NCBI GenBank assembly: GCA_016936235.1
Contig: JAFGPK010000063.1
Coordinates: 1-35,855 of the forward strand
DNA length: 35,855 nucleotides
Reading direction: 5' to 3'
Origin: Candidatus Fermentibacteraceae bacterium
GTDB taxonomy: Bacteria; Fermentibacterota; Fermentibacteria; Fermentibacterales; JCC-6
The stretch's first letter is position 1; every line of letters starts with the position of its first letter. The notes beneath the pieces were generated by a model. The model did not search any database and had not been told where the DNA came from. It saw only the letters and a program-made list of their open reading frames with translations. Shown here in pieces: positions 8,895 through 16,229 of the stretch. The position numbers and the translations under genes are program-made.

Positions 8895-9554
8895 TCATCC
8901 CGCGACTTTCCTTGCGATCACCCTCGAGATGGCGTGCCGGTGGGGAACCCCGCTGGACATGCAGTCGAATATCTCCTCCGAAGTGTACTCGATCCGCCAG
9001 TCGTGGTAGTAACTCAGGAGCTCGCCGGACCTCCATTCGAACGCCTTCGCCTCTGCGTCCGGAGCCCTGCTGATGAAAGGTTTACTCACGAAAACGGAAA
9101 GTGCGTTAACGCCATCCGGATTTGTGAACGCGCGGTAATTGCCAAGGATTTCCGGCCTCAGGTCCGGCGGGATGTACTGCAGGACCCCTGTGGAGAACAC
9201 CACGTCGAAGCAGGAGTCAAGCCTGTACTCGATGATGTCCGCGACGAAGACTTCCAGTGAGACGTTCGCCCTCTCCGCGAGACGCAGCGCTTTCTCCACT
9301 CCCACGGGGGAAGAGTCGAAGGCCGTGACGGAATACCCCTTGCATGCGAAGAAGACGGCGTCCCTGCCCTCGCCGCATCCTACGTCCAGCAGTCTAGACC
9401 CTCCTGAAGGGGGAAGGATCTCAAGAACCCTGGAGCAGTTCGAGGAGGGCTTCAAGCCCCAGTAGTACTCCTCCTGATCGTACCGCTGGTCGTACAGGTT
9501 GCCCGTATCATCCTCCCGCGCAGTGAAGGACATCATCCTTTCCTGCCTCCTCAT
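8895..9554 (-). CDS. Class I SAM-dependent methyltransferase (TehB-like)
   Basis: 219 aa; 'RLLDVGCGEGRDAVFFACKGYSVTAFDSSPVGVEKALRLAERANVSLEVFVADIIEYRLDSCFDVVFSTGVLQYIPPDLRPEIL'. The start may be an internal Met. Confidence 0.9.
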   Translation of the reverse strand: MRRQERMMSFTAREDDTGNLYDQRYDQEEYYWGLKPSSNCSRVLEILPPSGGSRLLDVGCGEGRDAVFFACKGYSVTAFDSSPVGVEKALRLAERANVSLEVFVADIIEYRLDSCFDVVFSTGVLQYIPPDLRPEILGNYRAFTNPDGVNALSVFVSKPFISRAPDAEAKAFEWRSGELLSYYHDWRIEYTSEEIFDCMSSGVPHRHAISRVIARKVAG

Positions 9555-9610
9555 ACAGGGTCACGAAGCATCCATTATCCGCCCTTCCCTCCGGCAGCCG
9601 TCTGCGGGTG

Positions 9611-10552
9611 TTATCCGAAGGAGGGGAGCTTCTTCAGGGCTTCACATTCTTCCTCGAGGACTCCGGCTGTAACTGCGGGCATCAATCCGGAATAGAACGG
9701 ATGCTGCAGAAACATCCCGACCGCTCCGCCTGCCCTGTCGGGCGCTCCGTAGACCAGGGTCTTCACCCCGGCGAAGCAGATAGCCCCGAGACACATTGCG
9801 CATGGCTCCAGTGTGCAGTAGATGGCGGCTCTCTCGGGTCTGCGCCCGAGTTTCTCCCGGGCTTCCAGAAGTGCGTTCATTTCGGCGTGGGCGATGCCGC
9901 ACCGGCTGGATGTCTTCGAGTTGTGACCGACGGCCAGCACCCGACCGTTCTGCACGAGGATGGCCGCAACGGGTGCGTCGCCGTTCAGAGAGCTGTCGTT
10001 GGCCTCCTGAATTGCCCTGCGCATCCAGACTTCGTGCTCACACACTTTTCCCCCGCTCTTCATCTTGTCCGCACCGGAGTCTCCTGACGGATCGACACTG
10101 TCCGGACCTGGATGCAGACCCAGCATCGCCCTTCCCACCTGGCTCCAGCTCAACAGAGCGGTCTCTTCGGGCGTTCCACCGGAACCAGGGAAAGTGCCGC
10201 TGCGATGGAGAAGGAGAAGGTCCACCAGAAAAGGAATCATACCGGCATCTTCCTCGTCAGAGGTTCCGCCGTACTGCTCAGGGTTCCTGTTGACATCCGC
10301 TCCGACCATCCGGCAGGAATCGCCATCATCCCTGAAATGAACGACATAGATGCAGTGGCCGGTCCAGCTGCGGTGAAAGAACAGCCTGCCGTCATTCCAG
10401 TAGATGAACCACTTGTCCTCCATCTGTTCGGGGATCAGTCCCCTCCGGATGATCTCCGTCTCCTCCATCGTGAAAGCCATCTCCAGATGGATTGACGTTC
10501 TCTCGGGAGGCAGGGGTTCCGTATTCCAGTCTTCCTGCCGCGCCGTTCTCAT
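9611..10552 (-). CDS. Two-domain protein: uncharacterised N-terminal domain fused to a cytidine/deoxycytidylate/tRNA-adenosine-type deaminase
   Basis: 313 aa; deaminase zinc motifs 'HAEMNALLEA' and 'TLEPCAMCLGAICFAGVKTLVYGAPD'; N-terminal 'EDKWFIYWNDGRLFFHRSWTGHCIYVVHF...NRNPEQYGGTSDEEDAGMIPFLVDLLL'. Confidence 0.85.
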   Translation of the reverse strand: MRTARQEDWNTEPLPPERTSIHLEMAFTMEETEIIRRGLIPEQMEDKWFIYWNDGRLFFHRSWTGHCIYVVHFRDDGDSCRMVGADVNRNPEQYGGTSDEEDAGMIPFLVDLLLLHRSGTFPGSGGTPEETALLSWSQVGRAMLGLHPGPDSVDPSGDSGADKMKSGGKVCEHEVWMRRAIQEANDSSLNGDAPVAAILVQNGRVLAVGHNSKTSSRCGIAHAEMNALLEAREKLGRRPERAAIYCTLEPCAMCLGAICFAGVKTLVYGAPDRAGGAVGMFLQHPFYSGLMPAVTAGVLEEECEALKKLPSFG

Positions 10553-10564
10553 CTTCCTCCCGGG

Positions 10565-11965
10565 TCATTCACCCAGCAGGATCATCTTGCACATGGTCGC
10601 GCCGGCTTCCGATGCGCATCTCAGGATGTAAGTCCCGGGAGGCATGCCGGAGGTATCGAGTGAAGCTTTTCCCGTCTCGTCGGGTTCCGTCCGGAATAAC
10701 AGTCTCCCGTTCAAATCGTACAGCTCCAGAGGGGAAGTGCACGATCCATCGATCCTGATGTTGATGCTCATGCCGGCAGCGACGGGGTTGGGCGAGATCC
10801 GGATGCAGTTGCGAGGCTGCGGACTCCGGGTTCCCCCCTCGATGGATGTGACCACGTCCCTGGGAACGAACCTGATCTCCGGGACTTCCGGTGCCGCCCA
10901 GGCCACGAAATAGCCGGAGTCCACGCTGCATACCGCGAGGTTGCCATTGTAGAGGTCCGACACTCCTGTTTCGACAACATGGCAGTAGCCGTTCCACTCT
11001 CCGTCCCAGTGGCCGCACAGTATCTCGTCCCCGTCCTGCCAGACCAGCAGCATGCCGTAATCATCGGGACTGGAGCAAAGGGCGATGGCAGCCAGAACGG
11101 GGATACCGTAAGGGTCCGGGGTCAGTGAATCCGGGCAGGCGAATCCTGGGCGCAGAACGGAATAGTAGAGTTCCGTATCGTCGCTTCGGGTCCAGAATCC
11201 TGCTGCTTCCGTGGCGCACGAGCCTGCGGCCCTTACTTCGCCATCGCAGTAATCGGAGTAGAAACAGTCGTGCATCATCGGTTCGAAATCCCCGGACACC
11301 GGGTCACCGTTTATCTGATGTATTCCGGCGTATACGTCCAGCAGAGGTGTCATATATCCGTTGTGCCAGCTCCAGAACATAGCAGGGGTTGATGTTGCGC
11401 AGCACACAGGCCTGCTGTAGGAGTTGATGTTGCCTGCGTAGGAGTCGATGCTCACTCCCAGGGTATCCGTTATGTACATCCCGCCCGTAGCATCGTACTG
11501 GAACCGGAGGGACATCACGTTGCATTCCATGCCGCCGCTGCACGGCAGGTAGGCGTCCGCCGAGACATAGAATGCATCAGTCTCATTCTGGTGCCTGGCC
11601 ACCCTTATGCTTCCCTCGACGTAACCAGGCTCGCTGAGCCAGCACAGGTCTGCGGAAGCGACCGCCCTGGATGAGATTGACGACAGGGGGGAGGGGTCGA
11701 TGAGGAAGAGGGAATCCGCGACCTGCTGTTCGTATGAGCAGGTTGCCAGCAGCAGGCGGGGTTCTCCGTTCAGGATGACGGATCCCAGTGTCGGACAGTT
11801 GAGGCCGAATTCCAGAGTGTCCTGGCCTCCTTCTATCTCCGTCAGCAGTACGACTCCGGAAGCGTAGTCCCAGGCGACGAAATTGCCGCCGGGGCAACCG
11901 ACGATATCTACGTTGGAGTAGGCAATACTGCAGAGGATTGCAGTTGACAAAAGCAATCGTTTCAT
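10565..11965 (-). CDS. Secreted protein with C-terminal T9SS-type sorting domain
   Basis: 466 aa; signal peptide MKRLLLSTAILCSIAYS; C-terminal 'ISPNPVAAGMSINIRIDGSCTSPLELYDLNGRLLFRTEPDETGKASLDTSGMPPGTYILRCASEAGATMCKMILLGE'. Confidence 0.8.
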   Translation of the reverse strand: MKRLLLSTAILCSIAYSNVDIVGCPGGNFVAWDYASGVVLLTEIEGGQDTLEFGLNCPTLGSVILNGEPRLLLATCSYEQQVADSLFLIDPSPLSSISSRAVASADLCWLSEPGYVEGSIRVARHQNETDAFYVSADAYLPCSGGMECNVMSLRFQYDATGGMYITDTLGVSIDSYAGNINSYSRPVCCATSTPAMFWSWHNGYMTPLLDVYAGIHQINGDPVSGDFEPMMHDCFYSDYCDGEVRAAGSCATEAAGFWTRSDDTELYYSVLRPGFACPDSLTPDPYGIPVLAAIALCSSPDDYGMLLVWQDGDEILCGHWDGEWNGYCHVVETGVSDLYNGNLAVCSVDSGYFVAWAAPEVPEIRFVPRDVVTSIEGGTRSPQPRNCIRISPNPVAAGMSINIRIDGSCTSPLELYDLNGRLLFRTEPDETGKASLDTSGMPPGTYILRCASEAGATMCKMILLGE

Positions 11966-12003
11966 GGCTTCCCGGCCCTTCAGTCAGTCTTCCCGTGTTT
12001 AAT

Positions 12004-12855
12004 CTAGTGACGGGAAACCATCGGGACAACCAAGTGGTTTCGTATGGATTCGTCCGACAACCCGGCCTGGAGCAGGCAGCCCTCGATGCGCCTGTGACGG
12101 GGGATACGCGCAGGGAGAACCGAATCAAGCAGGTCCCAGAACCGCCTGGAGTGATCCCTGTGCCTGAGATGGCACAATTCGTGTGCTACCACGTATTCCG
12201 TCAGGTCCCGGGGGAGATGGATCAGCTTCAGGTTGAAGCTGAGATCTCCCCGACCGCCGCAGCTGCCCCACCTGGTCTTCATGTCGCGGATGGAGATCCG
12301 TCCGGGTTTGACATCGAGAAGGATCGAGTACCTCCTGACAAGGGGAACAGCATCGGCCAGCAGCCTGTCCCGAAGCCACATATCAAACTCATTCCGCAGT
12401 TCCTCATCCGCGGCTCCCGCAGGGCGGTAGACTCGGAATCCCGTCCTGTACTCGATTCCGATGTCCTTCTTCTCCGTGGGATGGATCTCAAGGGAGAGCA
12501 GCCTTCCCCTGTAGGGTATCTTCGTTCCGTTCCGGAGAGCGTACGAGGTCAGCGCATGCAGCCTGTCGGTCCTGTCCTTCAGCACCTCCAGTTTGCTGAA
12601 TATCCACTGGCGCCTCTCGTCGATCAGACGATGCAGTTCACTCTCCCTGTCCCCGAGGGGCGCCACTATCTCCACTTTTCCGGGGCGCACGACTATCCTC
12701 CTGCGACAGGCCCTCCTGCTGAACCTCACGGAATACGGAATGGTGGTGGTTCCGACCTTCAGTTCATGCAATTCGATATTCTCTGCCGCCGCCTTCTCTT
12801 CCGGCAGGGGATGCCGGTTACGTTCCCGGGTCCTGTTGCGGCTAAAGAGCTTCAA
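12004..12855 (-). CDS. YgjP-like zinc metallopeptidase (M48/SprT-like, DUF45)
   Basis: 283 aa; 'YVVAHELCHLRHRDHSRRFWDLLDSVLP', 'KTRWGSCGGRGDLSFNLKLIHLP'. Confidence 0.9.
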   Translation of the reverse strand: MKLFSRNRTRERNRHPLPEEKAAAENIELHELKVGTTTIPYSVRFSRRACRRRIVVRPGKVEIVAPLGDRESELHRLIDERRQWIFSKLEVLKDRTDRLHALTSYALRNGTKIPYRGRLLSLEIHPTEKKDIGIEYRTGFRVYRPAGAADEELRNEFDMWLRDRLLADAVPLVRRYSILLDVKPGRISIRDMKTRWGSCGGRGDLSFNLKLIHLPRDLTEYVVAHELCHLRHRDHSRRFWDLLDSVLPARIPRHRRIEGCLLQAGLSDESIRNHLVVPMVSRH

Positions 12856-13366
12856 TATCGGAGAGCCCGTCCGAGAACGGGTATTCCAAGAACGAACCGT
12901 CCACCAGGAAACCGTTCCGTCTGGTCTGCCGGTCGCTGCTGTCGAAGTCGGCTATCCGGTCCTCTCCTCTTAAGAGTGAAGAACCCGACAGGATCACTTC
13001 ATCGGGGAAATCCAGTTCGCAGAATGACACCAGCGCGTAATCGGGGGTCAGACATAGCAGGTAGCCGTGTCCGCGGGGCGGGGGGGATCCGTGTCCTTCG
13101 GGGGAGGACCGGATGAAGAACGCCGTACCCAGGGCGAACTCCTCCGATCCGCGCTGGATGGTTCCCAGGTACCTCACGGAGACCAGGTTGTAGGAAAACC
13201 GCATGCCCTCGTCTTCGAAGGTCCCTGGCGAGAGGCATTCGACTTCAGACGCCTCCATGGCAGTGGCGATGGCTGCCACGGGATCGGGATCGGGGAGATA
13301 GCCGCCGCGTTCCACGGCGGATGCGCATGTCCAGGAGCAGAGGACGGCAACCATCAGAATTCGCAT
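12842..13366 (-). CDS. Exported hypothetical protein
   Basis: Signal peptide MRILMVAVLCSWTCASA; overlaps the metallopeptidase gene by 14 nt. Confidence 0.65.
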   Translation of the reverse strand: MRILMVAVLCSWTCASAVERGGYLPDPDPVAAIATAMEASEVECLSPGTFEDEGMRFSYNLVSVRYLGTIQRGSEEFALGTAFFIRSSPEGHGSPPPRGHGYLLCLTPDYALVSFCELDFPDEVILSGSSLLRGEDRIADFDSSDRQTRRNGFLVDGSFLEYPFSDGLSDIEAL

Positions 13367-13445
13367 GTTCCGACTGCCTTTCAGGCTGAATGACCGCGGC
13401 GGCAATTACTGTGCGGAGCGATCAGGACAGCTCAGCTCTCCTGTA

Positions 13446-13859
13446 TCAATCCCAGGTGAAAGTGATCTGATCCGGCTCGATGGTGATGGCGTCCGCCCGC
13501 CCCAGCTCGGTCTGGGCCATGTTCTTCATGCCATTGTTGAACCAGAGGTTCCAAAGCTCTATCCTTGCACTGGTGAACGGATTGCCGTTGGCCGTCGCTG
13601 TCTTTACGCACCAGATGTGCTCGTCGGATTCAGGATCCAGCCATATCTCTATCTCGAGATCGACGCTCTGATTGGGAAGATCCCTTACGGCTGTGAGCAG
13701 GATGACACCCTCCTGGACATCAACATCCAGGGACGAGATCCTGGTGTCCTCTATGCTCGATTCGAGAGCCTCCTGGAGGTCGGCTTCTGTGACGACTATC
13801 TCCAGAGTGGTTGCGGAAACAAGGGAAGCGACCAGCAGAACAAGGCACAGTGCCTTCAT
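13446..13859 (-). CDS. Exported hypothetical protein
   Basis: Start at the internal Met giving signal peptide MKALCLVLLVASLVSA; no domain recognised. Confidence 0.65.
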   Translation of the reverse strand: MKALCLVLLVASLVSATTLEIVVTEADLQEALESSIEDTRISSLDVDVQEGVILLTAVRDLPNQSVDLEIEIWLDPESDEHIWCVKTATANGNPFTSARIELWNLWFNNGMKNMAQTELGRADAITIEPDQITFTWD

Positions 13860-14116
13860 TTCACCCCTCCGTCCGGGCAGGCGATGCTCCCGGCCGATCC
13901 GTTGATCCAGCCTCGCATCGATCAATGCATCTTCGAATCAGCGACAGAAACCTATAATACGTCACGGGAACGGTGGGGAAAAGGTGGGAAGCCCCGGTGA
14001 CGATGAAGAGTCATGGATGCCCATTGCCGGCCGCAGGGACGCGGATGACCGCTTCCTGAACAGGAGCCTTCTCTTGCCATGAAGGCTTGAGCGGACGGAC
14101 CTCCGATCCGCCGGCG

Positions 14117-14851
14117 TCATCCGGCAGCGTACCTTACCGTCCAAGGGCACAGCGCCATGCATCTGAGGCATGTCACGCACCTGTCCACATCCAGCATCTC
14201 GTCCCTGGGGATGCCGGCTTCCCAGGCGCGTCCCTTCAGGGCTCCGGGCAGGCAGGCGTCGATGCAGGTCTCGCAGCTTCCGCATAGTGATTCCGCGGGA
14301 GAGCGCCTTACCGTATCCAGGGGAGCGTCGGTCAGGACAGTGCACATGGAGACGGCGCTCCCGAACTCCCGGGTCACAAGAAGGTTGTTCTTTCCTATCC
14401 ATCCCAGTCCGGCCATTAGCGCTATGGTCTTGTGGGGAAGGGGGGAGGTCCTGGTTCCTTCGGAGTACAGGCCGGTTTCAGTCAGGTTCCCCTCGGACTG
14501 GGAGAACGCCTCGTGCCCCCTTTCCGCAAGCCGGTCCGTCAGTTCGTCGGCCAGCCTGTCGGTGCCCACCTCCTTCAGTTGGAACTCGTCCATGTGGATC
14601 TCGCAGCTCCGGACCATCCTCTCAACATAATCGGGCGTATCCATGATCTTTCTGACGTACCCGCGGGAAAGGACCATCCCTATGAGGATAGCCCCGGGAT
14701 AGCCTCTGTTCAGCTCTCCCGCCAGTCCGGATATGTCTACGAAATGAGTGAAATCCGCCCCCCGATCGGACAGTATCGATAGGATCTCGCTGTTCAGAGT
14801 CACTCCGGCCCGTTCAGCAGGCAGCTGCCCCACAGGGTATCCCGTGACCAT
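14117..14851 (-). CDS. Iron-sulfur protein related to epoxyqueuosine reductase (QueG-like, shortened)
   Basis: 244 aa; 'PHKTIALMAGLGWIGKNNLLVTREFGSAVSMCTVLTDAPL', dicluster motif 'CGSCETCIDACLPGAL...CVTCLRCMALCPW'. Confidence 0.8.
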   Translation of the reverse strand: MVTGYPVGQLPAERAGVTLNSEILSILSDRGADFTHFVDISGLAGELNRGYPGAILIGMVLSRGYVRKIMDTPDYVERMVRSCEIHMDEFQLKEVGTDRLADELTDRLAERGHEAFSQSEGNLTETGLYSEGTRTSPLPHKTIALMAGLGWIGKNNLLVTREFGSAVSMCTVLTDAPLDTVRRSPAESLCGSCETCIDACLPGALKGRAWEAGIPRDEMLDVDRCVTCLRCMALCPWTVRYAAG

Positions 14852-14857
14852 TGGCTG

Positions 14858-15175
14858 TCAGCGTTCCGCGAATTCCAGGAGCTCCACCGGGGCTCCGTCC
14901 ACGAGGATGAAAGCCACGGTTACTCCTTCACTGGGTGAATTGGGCCGGATTATTACCTGTTTTCCTTCGAGAGCCTTCTCAAGGCTGTCCACTTCGAAGG
15001 CCACATGCGCTGCTTCCCTGACGATCCGGGGCAGCGTGCACCTCTCTCCGTACCGCATCCACTGGATCCCGAACGGGTTGGTCTCGTGATCCGTGACCCA
15101 GGTATCAAAGGCTTCAAGATACTTTTCCCCGTCGTGAGGGACCTGTGTCGGTATCCCCAGGTGATGGTATCTCAT
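14858..15175 (-). CDS. VOC (glyoxalase/bleomycin resistance fold) family protein
   Basis: 105 aa; 'RYHHLGIPTQ...', 'AAHVAFEVDSLEKALEGKQVIIRPNSPSEGVTVAFILVDGAPVELLEF'. Confidence 0.85.
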   Translation of the reverse strand: MRYHHLGIPTQVPHDGEKYLEAFDTWVTDHETNPFGIQWMRYGERCTLPRIVREAAHVAFEVDSLEKALEGKQVIIRPNSPSEGVTVAFILVDGAPVELLEFAER

Positions 15176-15232
15176 TCCTCTCCTGATTCAGCTCTTTTCA
15201 ATGACCCGCCGACCGGCTGTAAGGCATTCCGT

Positions 15233-15385
15233 TCATGCAAGAACGAGTTCCTTCGCCATGACCGCATCTCCGGGAAGACTCCCGACCTTCTCCCTGGATC
15301 TGATATCCGTGATACCGTATCCGGGACCGGGTTGGAATCCTGCCGGAGACTCCGTCGGATTGAAGCAGAGGAAAAGCCTGTTCAT
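15233..15385 (-). CDS. Possible 50-aa small protein or gene fragment
   Basis: Below the track cut-off. Manual translation: MNRLFLCFNPTESPAGFQPGPGYGITDIRSREKVGSLPGDAVMAKELVLA*. It fills an otherwise empty gap between same-strand genes; no recognised family. Confidence 0.3.
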   Translation of the reverse strand: MNRLFLCFNPTESPAGFQPGPGYGITDIRSREKVGSLPGDAVMAKELVLA

Positions 15386-15406
15386 CCCCGGGCTCCCGCC
15401 CATTGC

Positions 15407-15859
15407 TCAGCCCGTCCTCTGCTTCCCGTATTCCCTCGTGCTTATGCTGATCGCATCGAAACGGCCCTCTTCGCTGTGCTCCCGGTACAGTGAAAGGTCG
15501 AGTCTGGGAAAGAAGATGTTCATCGGGTATTCCGGATCAGCCTTATCCGGTTCGGCATGCTTCCTGATAGCGGCGACCACAGTTTCGGGAGGAGATCCGT
15601 GAACGGGGACACCGTCGAAAGTGACCGTGTAGTCCGGCCGGGACGAGACCTCTATGAATTCCGCCTTCATCCTGCCTCCGTAGCTCACCTGGAACGCGTT
15701 GTCGTAGAAGCAGTCCTTGTCCGGGAACCTGATACCCCATTTCACATGGGCGGCCTCGATGTGCGACGGGATTCCGAGAGCGGCGCGGATATCCTCCCGG
15801 GTCATGCCCAGCCGGGCGGGTCCGATGGATTCATGCGGTCTGACCTTGAATTCCTTCAT
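15407..15859 (-). CDS. Hypothetical protein
   Basis: MKEFKVRPHESIGPARLGMTREDIRAALGIPSHIEAAHVKWG...; start at 15859 with AGAGG upstream. Confidence 0.65.
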   Translation of the reverse strand: MKEFKVRPHESIGPARLGMTREDIRAALGIPSHIEAAHVKWGIRFPDKDCFYDNAFQVSYGGRMKAEFIEVSSRPDYTVTFDGVPVHGSPPETVVAAIRKHAEPDKADPEYPMNIFFPRLDLSLYREHSEEGRFDAISISTREYGKQRTG

Positions 15860-16229
15860 TCTTACCTCTGCCTGCGTTTCGGACGACTCCCGGCTGTCGG
15901 CATTGGCGCGCATCCGCCGGTACAGGTATCATTGTGTTTCCAGCAGTTCCAGACAACAAAGGTCTTCAACTGCTTCCATAGCACGTTCGAGACCTGTTCG
16001 CCACCATGATTCCGGGGATCCGTTCACCCGGAACCACACGGGCATGAACAGCACACGAAGGATAACAGAAAGCCTGCAGTCCTGCCAGCAGTCATCCCAG
16101 TACGTATCCTGCCTCCATGGGTCTCTGAATTCCGCTTCCCACTGAGCAGGAATACTCAGTACCCGCTCTTCTCCGCGAGAAACCACCCTCGAATCGGTAA
16201 CTGGCTCGCTGCCCCATGCCGCTGCCGGT

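Noticed and set aside
8151-9554. Two methyltransferases read as a restriction-modification or defence cassette with the 2172-2861 nuclease-like gene
   Set aside because: Both methyltransferases are small class I enzymes without DNA-methyltransferase target-recognition features or DPPY/PC motifs, and the nuclease-like gene is several kb away with unrelated genes between.
11938-13116. 392 aa plus-strand ORF
   Set aside because: Antisense to the YgjP-like metallopeptidase and exported protein genes, both with real motifs.
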